Notes: generated by a model from the letters alone, not told the origin. A stretch of DNA of 64,000 nt from Epiperipatus broadwayi (GCA_028023455.1 JAQFVV010000257.1:1-64000); one strand, 5' to 3'; shown: positions 1 through 19,164, numbered from the stretch's first letter. A program made the numbers and translations.

Positions 1-5708
<5,708 letters not shown>

Positions 5709-7300
5709 GCTATTATAATGGTATACCTATGCTGTTACAGTATTTTAAAATTAAAATAAATAGGAAAAGATTGTAAATAAAAATTGATTTATTAAAAACA
5801 TAAAAACGGAAAATTAAAGTACTCATTTAACATATATATTTTCGCACAGATGGAAAACTTTTAAAAAAAGTATTTAAAAGTAAGAAATGTAAAAAAAAAA
5901 AATAAAGTTCTGAAGATTAATATTTTTTGTTTTAAGTAATATAAAAAAAAATAGAAACAAAGGTCAATTAGTGAATGGAAATGATTGAAATATAATTGAC
6001 TGTAAAGCAAACTAGCCCTTGGGGCACATATATGATTGTAAGATCAGATAAGAGATATAAAAAAATTACAGATTGACCAATCCAAGCACCAAGCCATGCA
6101 ACAAGCCACACACAGGCCAGAAAGGAAAACATCCAAACCTTAGGATCAATGACATCATGTTTGTGGATCCGTAAAATTTGTGATAAGGGAGGCCTAAAAT
6201 TATAAAAGACAAAACAATGGAATTTAAAAGGAATCTGACTATTGATCTTCTATGAACTGTATTGCAGACTTCATGATATAGGAGTCTTGCAATAGATTTA
6301 ATTTCCTGACACCACCAAGGCAGCCTCTTCAACCACAGTTTTTGCAAGAATGGCATGTAGCAGTTGTGTCCAAATAATTATAAGCAAATAATAAAATGAA
6401 TTAGGAATTTCATAAACCAGATGAAGTCTGGAGGAATCATCTCGAATGGGAAGTATGTACTTTTATCAGTTGAACTTTTTTTTTGTTTTTTTTAAAATAA
6501 AATATATATATCTCTTCAATAATTATTTAATCCATAAGAAAATATAACTTAAGTGAACTCTTATCTGACAAAGAATAGAACTCTAGATCATTTAATCATT
6601 TTCTTTTTTTATATTTTATGTATAATGTTTGCCAATCATTTCCATTTTTCTTTTATTTTTATCTGTTAACTAAATTTTTAAATTTAAAGTTGGGTGTAGA
6701 TGGTTGCATAGATTCATTAATGTTTATGTTAGTTTAAGGTGGTTAATTTCAGACAATTTGTTTCGTAGTTGAGTTGATGCTGGTAGAGGGATATATAGGT
6801 GTTTATATCAATGTAATGTGATGCCCAAATGAATGCATGGGCCAGAGGTGTAGCCATATCATTGCAATGGATGCAGACATATTTCCTGTGACATTGATCT
6901 CCTTTTGCTCTATGGATAGAGTCTATAAGATGGCAAGGACTGCTTTCCCTTTATACAAAGTATTTTTTTAAAAATGTTTTATATATATGATTCCTTCACC
7001 AGACAGATGCACATTCCAGTACTGGACAAGGATCATTTCTTTTAAATAATATCATGCTGCAGATGCACATTCCTGTTAGCGTGACTTTATGCTAATGTCC
7101 TTATATTGCATTGGTTGCATCTGTATATCAGGAAGTGAGCATTGATTTAGCTACAAACTTTTAGCCTGAGGTTAGATGTTTTGAAAAGTTTTAATTGTGT
7201 AATCTATGTAGCTTATCCATGCTCAACATTTTAAAACAAAATTACATAAACTAAGGTATAAAATGATAATAACAAATTAAAGCAAGATTAATTTATTCCT
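5709..7300. other. Gene-free stretch, no supported feature
   Basis: AT-rich unique-looking DNA. A slightly less AT-rich patch at about 6800-7140 contains the words CAGATGCACATTCC twice (near 7002 and 7055), suggesting old repeat debris. A 96-codon minus-strand frame at 6066-6356 has no recognisable motif, and I do not count it as a gene. Confidence 0.5.
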
Positions 7301-7317
7301 CATATTTAAATTTATGT

Positions 7318-7560
7318 ATATGCGACAATAAAGGTTTTTGTGTGTTATTACTGGCAGTGGCTTATTTTATTTTCTATTTTAATATTGAAATACATTCAAT
7401 AAGTTATATATTAAATCTCTGCATCTCTGTGAGCTAGTGGCATGGGCTAATGGCCAATAATAAAATAAAATTAAATCTTAACAAGTAGTATCTGCCTACA
7501 TTATAAATTTTCTAGGTTCAAATAGCCTAATGGTTCCCTGTATGGCAGATAATGAAAGAG
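7318..7560 (+). repeat. SINE-like dispersed repeat, family X copy 1
   Basis: Matches the reverse complement of 48237-48510 over two blocks. One is the stretch containing TTACTGGCAGTGGCTTATTT, followed by CTCTG...GAGCTAGTG..ATGGGCTAA. The second contains CTGCCTACATTATAAATTTT followed by CTAGGTTCAAATAGCC. The last word resembles a pol III B box (GGTTCRANNCC), so a tRNA-derived SINE is possible, though no well-placed A box is seen. Confidence 0.55.
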
Positions 7561-7749
7561 TTGTAATTCCCCGACCATTATAGTTTATAATAATATAGCT
7601 CCACAGTTGTTCATCTACCAACAATCCAGGTAAAAAGCTACAGTTTTATTTGCTTAAAATTTATTTAAAGCTTTCATTCGACAAGATAAAATTCTTCTCT
7701 CTTATTACCAAGTTTTGTCTTCAATTGACTGATAACTCATTTATCAAAT
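7561..7749. other. Short gene-free spacer
   Basis: AT-rich sequence between the family X repeat and the duplicated Asn-rich region. No features seen. Confidence 0.5.
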
Positions 7750-8206
7750 TTGTTTAAATTTGGCATTCAAAATTTACAAATTAATAGTTTTTCTAATGAT
7801 AATTTGCTGACTAATATGGCAACTGAGCTGTCACATGGCCAGGTGGCACGTGCCAATTACACTAACATTGAGTTCCAAAGTTCAAAGATAATACAAACAG
7901 TTACCAATGATGCTAAAAATAATACCAGATCAGTAACAAAAGTAATAATAATCCAATAGTTATAAATAACAAAAGTAACAATATATCAATCACTTCTAAT
8001 TTCACTAACACTGAATTCCAAAGTTCAAAGAATACAAATATATGCTAATGTTACTAAAAATAACCCTCAACAGATTAATAGTAAAAATAATAATAACCCA
8101 ATAGATGTTAATAATAAAGGTAACAATATTTCAACTATTCCCAAGTCAGCTCTAAGATATAGAAAATCCACCACTGGTGACATCAGAGAACTGGATCTCA
8201 ATATCT
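7750..8206 (+). pseudogene. Asn-rich coding-like relic with a 143-bp direct duplication
   Basis: An open frame of 69 codons starts at 7750 and stops at 7957-7959. A second, frame-shifted stretch continues from about 8043 to a stop at 8204-8206 (ending GDIRELDLNI). The DNA is duplicated: ACTAACATTGAGTTCCAAAG at 7861 and the near-identical ACTAACACTGAATTCCAAAG at 8004 each begin a copy of about 140 bp, with the same order of Asn-rich codons after them. A decayed low-complexity protein or a simple non-coding duplication both fit. No domain is recognised. Confidence 0.3.
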
Positions 8207-9528
8207 AAGAAGCACAACCCCCCCTCTACAGTTTGGAACACTGATACTCTTATGATAATAAGTTCAATAATTCGATCCCAAGAGAATTATTTGCAACTTT
8301 TTAAAATATTTTTTCTACTAGGTCAATAATTGTATCTGCTACAGACCTTAGCATTTATCTATATAAATTTCTAGGCAATTATTATTTGATGCAATATTCT
8401 TGCTTTGGCTGTGGGATACCATTGCACATATTGCTGACCATCCAAATCTCAGGGATTTCATAATTGAGTTCTTTCAGACTATACAGAGATCGATTTCAAA
8501 CACAAATAAAACCACTCGGAAACTGTCTTAATTACAGTGGATCCAAAACACTACAACTGTATCACTGGGGTGCTCAAAACACCTACTTGGGATACTCCCT
8601 TCAATATTCCCAAATACATTATAAAATGTCAGTATTAAAATATATTAAAGTATAATATAACTATCCATTTTATCTTTCTGGATATACTTCTTTCTTTTAT
8701 TTTTGCTAGTTTTTATTTTTTATTTTTTTTTCAAAATAATACAGAGAACAAAACACACACACATATATATATATATCTATATATATAATGAGTAAAATGT
8801 CTATAATAATGTTCCTGATGAGGATTGGCTTGGTAGTAGTTATGCCATTCCACACAAAGATTTTAATGTAAATAACTGGTATGGCAAGATTTAAATCTCT
8901 TTTCTCTGAGTATGTTAAAATCGTCATATTATAAGAATTTTTTGTGAAGATTTGATTATTATTTTAACTATCAAGAATTTTCAAACAGACATGTTCATTA
9001 TTACATAAAATTATTTTTGTTTTAATTTACAAAATTTTAATTGGTTTCTTAATAATGATAATTTAAACAAATGGAATAAATCAATCAATAAATACATTTT
9101 AACTAAATATATAATTAAATATATGAATACTTTACATCAAGCCATCTCTCCTTGTCCTTGTCTATATTAAGATCTCAGTCTGGACTGTTATCTTAAGATC
9201 AGATTTACAAAACCACTTAACTTTATGAAAAATCAAGTTTTTTTATCTAAGTAATAATTAATAGTAATGGAGTTTGAAATTTTTAAAAGTGATGATATAT
9301 TAATCTCTTTTCAAACAGGTTATATATATATATATATATGTTTAGTAGGGTTTATTTACACTTTCAGGAATATAAAAATCTTAATCTGTTAAAATTTTGT
9401 GCCAGCTCTCTTTGTCTATATTAAAGTGTTGCACCTTAGTGTCAAATGACAACAGATTGAAAACTCTTGGTTTAGATCTCATGTATATTTAATATGTAAA
9501 CATTAAACATAGCTCAATGTATATGTAA
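8207..9528. other. Gene-free stretch with short AC/TA microsatellites
   Basis: Contains a small (CA)n-(TA)n tract at about 8751-8788 and a (TA)n tract near 9320-9338. The sequence TTGAAAACTCTTGGTTTA near 9456-9473 is vaguely like the right end of a hAT transposon, but there is no partner end. No gene seen. Confidence 0.5.
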
Positions 9529-9862
9529 ACAATGGAGGAAAATTACCCTCCACTAGGATATAACTTAAAAGCACTAAATGTTGATCAAAGCATCAATAAT
9601 AGAGTTAATCACCTATTTTTGATAGCTCTGATGTTTATAAGCATACCTTTATCAACATTGTTGGAGTGAAATTAATATATCAACCAGAGGGAATAGAGTA
9701 TGTACTTAAGAATTTATTAAACTCTGGTTAATATATTAATTTCACTCTGAGCTATCAAGAATAGATGATTCATTTTATTCTTGATCCTCTGATCAACATT
9801 TAGAGTTTTTTTTTTTTTAAGTCATAGCTTATGGGAGAGTGATCTCCCCCCCCCCCGTTGTT
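9529..9862. repeat. Fold-back repeat (arms about 140-160 bp, 30-bp loop)
   Basis: The left arm (9529-9690) and right arm (9721-9862) are imperfect reverse complements. Inner parts are best conserved: GAGTGAAATTAATATATCAA (9664) against the complement of TTAATATATTAATTTCACTC (9728). Further out, CTAAATGTTGATCA pairs with TGATCAACATTTAG, and GATAGCTC pairs with GAGCTATC. The right arm carries long T and C homopolymers that the left lacks. Transcribed, it would form a long hairpin. No coding content. Confidence 0.7.
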
Positions 9863-12586
9863 TATATATATATCAATAGCAAATTTTCAACAGCTTATAA
9901 AATACAGTCTGTGAGTAGGAGCATATATTCCAATGATTCATTAAAATAATATTATATATATATTTTAATTGTGAGCTATCAGTCATTATAGGAATAAAAT
10001 TTTCAAATTTTAAGTAGCTAAGTTCTTGGAAGAATTTATTCAACTTAAATTTTTATTTATTTTAAAATATAATAAATATTGTACAGATGAATAATAAATA
10101 CACTTTGTTAATGTTGGCTCATCCATTGCATGCATTGGTCTGGTAGATGTATGCCATAGCCATTCTCTGCACTAGCAGGTTGATATATGAGTAAATACAT
10201 TCCGTTTTGTTGGTATTGACCACCCCTTTTGAGGTTGGCCCAATAATGCTAACTTATCAGCTGGGATACATGTAGTGTGAAACCTATGCCTCTCTAGTAG
10301 AATCCGGCATGTTGCATCATAGACTACTTCATTTATGATACACTACAATGTGGATATATCAGGTCCAGTATTCATGTAGAGTCTGTGGACCATACTAGTA
10401 GGCTAAATTTTTTTTTATGAGCCATTACTCACTCCAACACAAGTATATTTTTTTACTTTCAGTATTAACTTTATTTAAATTGCAGTAGATGTTAAATTGT
10501 TCATAATAATAGTGATTTAAAAACGCAGAAGCATATAAGATCTCAATTTAAGTAGAGATATGAAAGAATAAATTATAAAATGGTTAAGGATTTTTTTTTA
10601 TTCTCCATTAATAAAGTTCCTAGAAATTAGTTTTTCCTCTTTCTGTTGTAGGCAATTCTAATAATTTAGTAATAAATCAGAAGAGCATCTGTATAACCTT
10701 GCACGTTAAACAGATATTTACATGGGTTTGATTTTTAATTGTTATCCATAAGCAAGCGCTCAGTTACAGAAAAAGCAACTTCTTTTATCATCTCTAATTG
10801 GAGTCACATAGGCTTTGGACAATATATGATAAAATTAGACAGGAATAAATTTTCTATATTAAAAAGTAGAAAAGAAAACCAATTATTTATTTTTGTTTAA
10901 ATTATTTTTACATTTATATATGCATAGTTTAAAAGTAATATTAATCAAAGATTAGAAAGTTGAAGCAATTTTTCTGCAATTATTGAAAATAGTAGGCCTA
11001 TGGTTTTTCTTTCAGGTAGACATTCAAGACTAGTCTTGTTAGATGAATATCAATACATTAAATGTATTCATTACCAGTGGGAAAATGTCATTCTGTCATT
11101 GGCACACAGACCATGATTATCTTTATAATATCAGTTAATAAAAACTACTCCTTTACTCTTTTTTTTGTGTGTAATTTATTACCACGATCATTGCCAGAAA
11201 CAAAAAATTTCCAGAACATTGCGTGACATATACCCACTGTGTACATATATACCTTATAATTTTGCATTTTATTTTGTTTTTCCATTATTTAAACTGTTTC
11301 TAAAAATATTTGTAAAACTGATCCAAGTACTTTGAGAATTATTTATACACGAGAAATTAAATTTTTAAACTTATTATTCTTAATAAAAAGTTAATAAAAA
11401 ATTGAATTAAAAAGTAAAATCAGACATTAAAAGCTTAAGTTCTTAAGATTTAAAAGTAAACAGAAAACAATTTACTGTAATTTATGATTTTTCTAAAAAC
11501 AATTTTACATTTTTTTTCTTTCTAAATTTAATAATAATTTGAAACTTAAATGCATAAAAAGAAAGAAACGAAAGTGCTTCTATAAATAGTGAAATATTTG
11601 CACTTTAATTAATTAAATGGATTTACACTAGAGACCTATGGTGTAGGCTTGATTTAAACTTAAAATTTCGATAAAACTGCTCTAATGTGAACTATTGTGC
11701 TACTCCAACTACAATTAAGAATCATTTAGTCATATTAATAAAATTTATAACTGTCTGTTTACTCTAAAGTTGTCTATATATGCACGGATTTAAAAAAGTG
11801 CAAATGAAAAATATATTTTATTTTTCTACGATAAAAATTAAAAATTAAATGAGAAAATAAACTTAAGTGTTAAAATAATATAAGAAATCATGAAATGTAA
11901 AATAATATTAATTAAAAGTTTTTTAGAAGTGGCATTTCGAACAAAAGTAGTTATTGAAATATATAACAAGATATTGGAATGATAAAAATAACACAGAGAA
12001 GTGAAATTGAGTCCATTAATTCTAAATTAGTAGCTATGACAGGAATAGTCTAAATTCCATTACAATCTTACAGAATAATTGAAACAACAACAGCAATGAC
12101 AAAAGTATCTAAAATATAGAAAGTCTGAAACATTTCAAGAGCTACTAGATTTAAATTGTCTTCTTTTTCCAATTGCCATTTATGCCATCACATGAGCACT
12201 GAAAAAAAATCAGATAATAAACGTGGATTTATTTGAGACATACTGCTATTGAAGAATGCTTTTAATTCTGTACCCACAGGATAAATTTGTCTATTTTAGA
12301 AGAACTTTAAGCCAACTAAAGTTATTCTGTGCTAATAAAAACAAAATAGAATATTTCTGATACATAGTGTGATCAACCACATAATGATGTTTGTGATTGA
12401 AAGAAATGTGAGAGTTCATCATCCATGTAGTCATTTTCTAATACAATGAATGACTCATGTTAAGCAAGTCATCACCATGAGTCTATGGATTGTGAAGTTT
12501 GGAAGAAGAAGATGAAGTATTTCATGTAACTTTACTACACCTTTTTGAGCATTGCAGACTGGGATGCTAATCTACTTAGTTTTGGG

Positions 12587-12590
<4 letters not shown>
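9863..12590. other. Gene-free stretch; one weak exon-like frame at 11016-11116
   Basis: Mostly AT-rich DNA. A less AT-rich patch at 10110-10400 has no recognisable relation to other parts of the window. At 11016-11116, after TTTTTCTTTCAG, a frame reads RHSRLVLLDEYQYIK and stops 32 codons in. The spacing is loosely reminiscent of a FLYWCH zinc finger, but the key Cys/His are not in place. Otherwise nothing. Confidence 0.45.

Positions 12591-12661
<71 letters not shown>
12591..12661. repeat. (AT)n microsatellite, about 70 bp
   Basis: Uninterrupted AT dinucleotides. Frames on both strands through it encode only Ile-Tyr repeats and are artefacts. Confidence 0.97.
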
Positions 12662-12663
<2 letters not shown>

Positions 12664-13744
12664 TATTATATTGTGTGATAATTTTAGGAGTGGATAAAAA
12701 TATATTTGAGCCATCTTTATTTAAATTAATTAACTGATTCAAGTTACATCTTTCAAACTTGACACCAATAAACCAATACAATATTTGTGAAAAATGAGCA
12801 CTAAAATTTTAAGATATAACAAATTGTTTGTCTCCTTTAACTTTTAAATTATTTCATATGGTTTATCACTATAATATTAATGACATGCTGTTATGTTCAG
12901 CCTGCCACCTGAATGCTCAAATATCAATTTTCTGAGATTCCTCTAGAAATCTTTATAATAATGACAGCAGCCAACCAAGAGTCAATCACGCAATTCTGGA
13001 CAGACTGTAATTTGAAGCTAGGCTCAGCTCTGCTTTCTTTCATAAAGTTGTCCACTGCTTTACAACTAGAATATTTTTTCTTAGTTCAGCAAACCCTTAA
13101 CCATCCAGCAGACAAAACATAGCAAGGAAAACAGTAAACTCAGAAAAGACTCCCCTATCACCTGCTGGAAACCTTTTATAGCATACATATAACAATACAA
13201 ATTGAGTATCTCTCTTTCACTATTCCAGCTGTCATCTCCAATTTCTTGGATAATTGATCATAACACAATTGATATAGCCTTTTATCTTTCACTTCTTTCA
13301 TTTCACACTCAAACCATTTTAATACTTCAAAGAGTTCTGTTTTACATATAGTTTGTAATTTTATTACAATGGAAATAGATTTTCCCCATTTTTACAAAAG
13401 ATTCAAAACAAATCTGAGGTATGCCAAATTTTTAGATTCTCTTAGCTGATATTGGCCTTAAATTACTTTATTTTTTTAACAAAACATATAATGCAAAGGA
13501 TGATTACTTCTATCTATTAGTAAAATTTAAAATTAGCCATATAATAATAATCTGCATTCCTTTTAACTTGTTAATAGAGAAAAAACCCATCAAAATGTGC
13601 AAAACATTTACAATTACTCTGACTACCCCCCTTTTTTATATATTTTTGCACATAAACAGTTTATAAAACTATAAAATCAGCAAAATAATATAAAAATTAA
13701 CAGTTTGAGAGTGAGTTAAAGCCAATAATTGGTGCATCTGGAGA
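12662..13744. other. Gene-free stretch
   Basis: Includes a 69-codon plus-strand frame at 12913-13122 with no known motif or coding signature. Nothing else is supported. Confidence 0.45.
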
Positions 13745-13851
13745 AAAGGCTAGACCACCTGAATACTCCCAAATGCTTTTGAAGCAACTATCATTTCCCG
13801 AGTTCTCATTGCTCATTGGGGTGCAGTACCACCCACTTTGAGAATCACTGG
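13745..13851 (-). mobile_element. hAT-like transposon end (remnant)
   Basis: Read on the minus strand from 13851 inward, the sequence begins CCAGTGATTCTCAAAGTGGG, then GTGGTACTGCACCCCAATGA. This is very close to the terminal inverted repeat consensus of many hAT elements (CAGTGGTTCTCAAAGTGGG, then a GC-richer run ending in CCC). No matching opposite end and no transposase were found nearby, so only an end fragment is supported. Confidence 0.5.
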
Positions 13852-13926
13852 TTTAGTGTGTCTCGCAATCCATTCCAAGTCGAATCCAAATCAAAAATCT
13901 AAATTAGATATAATCTTATATATATA

Positions 13927-16900
13927 TATTCTGCCCTCCTCCTCCGTCCACGTCCTCTCCATAAAATTTCATATATAGTGTTTAAAATATATTCCGGGTT
14001 CTAGCTCAGTTTAACAAATGAATAAATGAAAATGTTCAGCATTAATTAAAAATGATTAATGGTTCTAACTTTTCAAATACAAGTACAATTATATTTTTAA
14101 AAGTAATTAATAAATATTTATTATTTTCATGAGACCTGGAGTGACGACACGGGGAACGAGACAGACTACATTGAGATATTATCCACATGATATTATCTCA
14201 ATGGCATAAGAACACTATTCCCCCTTTTACTATACTAAATAACTAACTTATAGTATTCTTACGACTTTCTAAACTCTTTTCACTACGATTAAAATAATAA
14301 TCATGTTTTAATATTCTTGTAATAATAATCTAGCTCAATTAAACAAAATTAAGTAAATAAATAGAATAAATAAAATAAAATCAAATCTCAGGTTCATAAA
14401 TTGTATTCTAACTGATTTAAAATTGCGGTAGTAAACTATGAAAAGGGAATTTTATGTCATAAATTCACTACGCAGCAACTAACAATAATAAATAATAATA
14501 ATAATAATAATAGTATAATATAATCTTATTACTTCCTAAATAAAATAAATAATTACGTACGTGGCAGTATTTTAATAATCCGACAACAAAATACGTGTGG
14601 TAACATTAGCATATAATTTATTTTAATATTGTGGCAACCAACTTATGACCAATAAATGATATAATTATGATCTTTTAATTTTATCATCCAAATAAATTTT
14701 CAAAATTATTATAACACTTTTATGTTTACCTATTTTGTGCAAAAACTATATGTCTGTTTCAATTATAAATGTGTATTGTGATATCATGCATCCATGTGGA
14801 GAAATAATAACGAAGACACAAAGCTTTATAATAAATTTACAACAAAGTTTATTAATAACATAAACAAATAACACTATTTTACATTATGTACATTGGATAT
14901 CCTTACTCTCCTATCACAAAATTATTTTACTAGTCTATACAATAAAACCAAACTTCTACTTATTTTACTAGTTAATTCTTATCGTTTAAATACTTAAGAA
15001 AGTACAGTATTATTATTATTGGATTTCTTATTTTAGTTTAGCTTGTTACAAAATGTATTTATTTATAATTATCACTAATGCTTTGTATCCCTACTATTTT
15101 TTTTTAAATTATATTTTTATAAAATTATATTCGTAGTAAACATTCTACAAAATCATAAAACTCTAATTTTATATTAGTTATATGAAATCCTACAGATTCA
15201 AAAACATTCTTCTACATTTGATATTACGTTTTATTGTTCACTATACAATGCTTATTAATCTAATATACTCATTCAAGCCTTGCTTCGGATGGTAATTACA
15301 ATTATTAACACACCATGCACAAATATATGTGTCTATTACACATTATGGAATTATTTTCTTAACAAACATGCAATATTTATTTTCTAAATATCATTATAAA
15401 AATATTCAAATTTTATTATCACTTAAAAAAAAAACTTTGTTTTTAGATTTCTCTTTTAAAAATCTTATATTCATTTCCAAATTGGTTTTAAACTGTATTA
15501 TATGATTCTTTCTCTCTTTATGATTTTTGTACTTTCACTTTTAAAATTACACAATTCTAACACATTCCAGTAAATAAACTATTCTTACTTAAACGATAAC
15601 ATATCTTCAATTCTATTTTATTCATTATTTCTGTAAAATATATCTTTCTGACGATGCAGATTCATGAAACAAGGATAGCGAAAATAGATGCACAGGATCA
15701 AAACAACTAGAATATTATCCGTCATAAACCTTGACAATAATGGCACAGTGAATTCAAAGACACTATAGAGGAGTGACCTTTGTCTGTCTACCCACCTCTA
15801 TTATAGGAGTGATGCTAAAGCTATTTCTTCAGCTTTATATAACATCAAAGAGTTTCAAAAGATACGTAAAGACACTGTCCAAAATATATGTGTTCAGTGA
15901 TAGGGCTTAGTTAGCTATACTGAATTCACACAAACTAACTATGATCCAAATACTTTATTTTTCTTATTTCTTAGCAAAACATCATCTTAGTTTCCTCTAC
16001 ACTAGTACTACCAAGTCATTATCCGATCTTATTTCTCTAGATTTTTCTATACAGTACATCGACAAATTCTTATCTACATTTCTAACAATAATAAAATTCA
16101 TTTTATTTCAAAAACTATACAGCTGTTCTCTAAGAAAATTTTTTACTACTTTTCTCGTATATTTATCATATACAAACTATTTTAAAATATCGGAATACTT
16201 TGTTACATGAAAGTTCAAAAGAATCACACAATTGTTTTGACAACTTATACTATTAATTATACTTGAAATAACTTATTGCATGCATATTTAAAATTATTCT
16301 TATCTTAGAATATGTTTGAATGTTGTATAAAATGTGTACTTATAATTTTAAAACTTTCACACATCATTCTTAATCAATAGATGATCTAAAAAAAAATACA
16401 TTATGCATTATGAATAAATACCAAAATTACCAAAACGATCTTGATCTTCTCGATTGTGTTCTGTAGGCTTCACCATTCCATTAATTCTTGTAGATATAAA
16501 AATTCCATACATACTTTTTATTTTAAAACAATATTTCTATCATTCTATTAAGCTATTATATTTAAATCTCATTATTATTAAATTTATGTTTATATGTTTT
16601 CCCTAATCTAATATAGCATTTTATATTTTAAAATAAATTAATAAAAAAAATATTTAAATTATATTTACGATACTTCTTCACCAGACTTTCTTGAACCGTT
16701 CATATTTAAGCTAAAAAAAAAAAATATTTTATTTCTTCTTTTAGTCACTTAATGTTCTATTTTAAAGTAAAACAATTACTACTCTGTTTAATAAATCTTC
16801 ATAGACAACAATCCTTGGTTTTCACAATATTGTATACAATTATTAATTCATGACATTCTCTTCTACTATTGTCTGCTAATATTTTCCCGCGCGACTTTTC

Positions 16901-18518
16901 TGATGCATCTTCTGGGTACATTTAAATCTTCAATAAAATTTTCTGATTTCCATGGGTCCATTTTCATTAGGTAATTTAATTTTATCTTTTCTAAATCAAG
17001 CATTTCTTCCATTGAATACTTTATAATATTTTTAAATTAGATAAAGTTTTCGGCTCCTTTTCTATCAAATACATAATAACACTTTCATATTGTTCTATTG
17101 CTTTTTCTTTATCTTGAAATTCTTGTACTATATTTTTAATAATGTTTTTCCTTTAAAAGATAAACATTCTTTCTTTATCATTATTTTCTTTATAATAAAA
17201 CGCAGATTAAATTTTTCCATAGAGAAGAATAACATAACTTTAAAATAGCCTTATAAAATTGGTGCGTCATAATTTTTTCCTGACAGCATGTAACTTCTTT
17301 TTTAAGACTTCGCATAGCGTCCCAACTATATTTCTCTGAGTTATAACAATCAGTTTCTGGTTGAGCAAAAATAAAGTTGTATTAAGACGATTTCCAAATA
17401 TTTTTCTTTCGGTAATAAATTTAGGTATTTTCCCTTGTATTTCCATCTCTACCGTAGGTTTTGATTAAATTCGAATAAATTCCCTGGTAAGATAACTTTT
17501 AAAATTAGCAATTCATATCGATACAGTCAAAATATATTATAAGTTACAGAAGAACTTTTTTAAAATAAATACAAAATTTTAAATTTATATCACTTTTCCA
17601 GCTATGGTGTTATCAGCTACACAAATGTGTTACTTTCTCTTTCACTTACACATTCCTTCTCCCGCTTTGTATAATTCCTATATTTTTGTCTGCTAATTTA
17701 CCTCCGTTGATTGGTTAATAACTTTATTTTAGCGCGAACAAATTTATCCATTTTAGTTTTATAACAGAATAGACATTTAAAATACAGAATTGATGACGTC
17801 ATGTCTCAAATATTATTTAGACTAGTACTTTTTAAATTCAATTATACTTTTATAAAAATTATTTAAGCTTTTAAAATAATTATTAAAATAATATTTAACA
17901 TTTAACTTTTACTTTAATGATCGATGGCAATTATATCTAGTTTCAAATTCACAAACTTTATTCTTATTTTAACAAGCGTGTGTGTGAAGGTATATAATAT
18001 ACAGTCACGTGTTTACTAACTTTATCAAATGATTTTTTATTTACGTCTCGGTCTAAATTACCAAAACTGATATATGTTATAAAAAATTTGGAAAATAATT
18101 AAAATTGTAGAACTAAATATAATTCTCACCATCCCACAGTTTATTAATAAAATATACTCTATTAATTTTGATTATTAAATAAATACTATACACTACATAT
18201 AGCACCTATTTAATTTATTTAATTTTAAAATATTATACTCAAATTATTAATCTACTTTTAAAATATTTATAGCTGTATTATTTTATATGGCCAGCTTTTA
18301 CAACCATAAGCAATGATATATTTAAGCTTTATTTAACTGTTTTCTTTTAAAATAATCTATTACACTGTTATATACCAGGTATTTTCAGCTTAAAATTGTA
18401 CTATAAAATCTAATTATCCTATTATTATTTATATATCATACAAATATAACTTAAAATTTAAAATTTTTTAATAATTGACCTTTCTACCTTATTATGACCT
18501 ACAGACAAGGGCACAATA
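13927..18518. mobile_element. Large TIR element, copy 2 (about 4.6 kb)
   Basis: Ends TATTCTGCCCTC (13927-13938) and AAGGGCACAATA (18507-18518) are inverted, and both border TA runs, as for the copy at 751-5009. Internal matches in the same order include CATGAGAC at about 14129, ATTGAGATATTAT...ATATTATCTCAATGGCATAAGAA (a hairpin, 14171-14210) and GTGTGGTAACATT near 14596. Others are GTGGCAACCAACTTATGACC near 14629 and the block at 14780-14860 around TTTATTAATAACATAAAC. A second stem, GCATAAGAACACTAT with ATAGTATTCTTACGA, is retained with different loop sequence. Unlike copy 1, it carries a decayed coding stretch on the minus strand at 16866-17446. Superfamily unknown. Confidence 0.5.
16866..17446 (-). 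pseudogene. Decayed coding region inside the large TIR element
   Basis: Minus-strand frame from ATG at 17446 reads MEIQGKIPKFITERKIFGNR and continues for about 59 codons to LCEVLKKKLHAVRKK. After frameshifts it continues as MTHQFYKAILKLCYSS, VQEFQDKEKAIEQYESVIMY and finally MEEMLDLEKIKLNYL through NFIEDLNVPRRCIRKVAREN to a stop at 16866. Codon-like sequence spread over about 580 bp in changing frames suggests a dead gene, possibly the element's own protein. It is rich in Lys and Glu. I recognise no domain. Chance open frames in AT-rich DNA are the main alternative. Confidence 0.35.
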
Positions 18519-18535
18519 TATATATATATATATAT
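18515..18535. repeat. Short (TA)n at the right end of the TIR element
   Basis: About ten TA units following GGGCACAA, mirroring the arrangement at 5001-5106. Confidence 0.9.
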
Positions 18536-19164
18536 GCATTATCTTATAGCCGTAAAGTGTTGAAATGTGTCTTTATTATTTATTATTAAATTATTACCTT
18601 TTTCTCAATTATCTCACAAATTAAATTGAGACTGAGTGTAACCTCATAAATGATATCCATAGGGTATTAAATCACAGAGTGATTGTAAATGAGTTGAAAT
18701 ATGGTCAAATTTGAGGTCTCAACCTCTCATCTGGATCAGCTTTGGTGTAATTTTCCTGAACTCTGGATTTTGTTACATGAATGTACAAATATGATCATCA
18801 CACTGTGTACTGTCATCTAACATCACAGATAGCTGCAAATTAATGAAGAAAAACCATAGTTATTGCAGCACCATTGTAATGCCAAACTCTTTTAAAATAA
18901 GCTGTTTGATAGCTATTCAATGATAACATATTAAACATGAATAATTATTGAATATTAATTCATGTACATATTATTTATCAGTGAAGAATAAGTAATCAAT
19001 AAATTGCTTTTCAAAAAAGAAAAATAAACAAACAAACAAATATAATAATATAACTATAATATAATAATATAATTTATTTAGAAAACAAATTTGAAAACAG
19101 TATCTTTAGTTAATAAACAATGGTTGAAAAATAAATATTTTCATTAAGTATAATCAATGTAAAA
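18536..19164. other. Gene-free stretch
   Basis: AT-rich DNA with no recognisable feature. Confidence 0.5.

Noticed and set aside
6066-6356. 96-codon minus-strand frame
   Set aside because: No motif, no splice context, no homology to other sequence in the window.
8815-8850. CTGATGAGGATTGG as another hammerhead core
   Set aside because: No stem II partner and no GAAA follow.
11016-11116. FLYWCH-like zinc finger reading RLVLLDEYQYIK
   Set aside because: Only the central aromatic pattern fits; the required Cys and His positions are missing.
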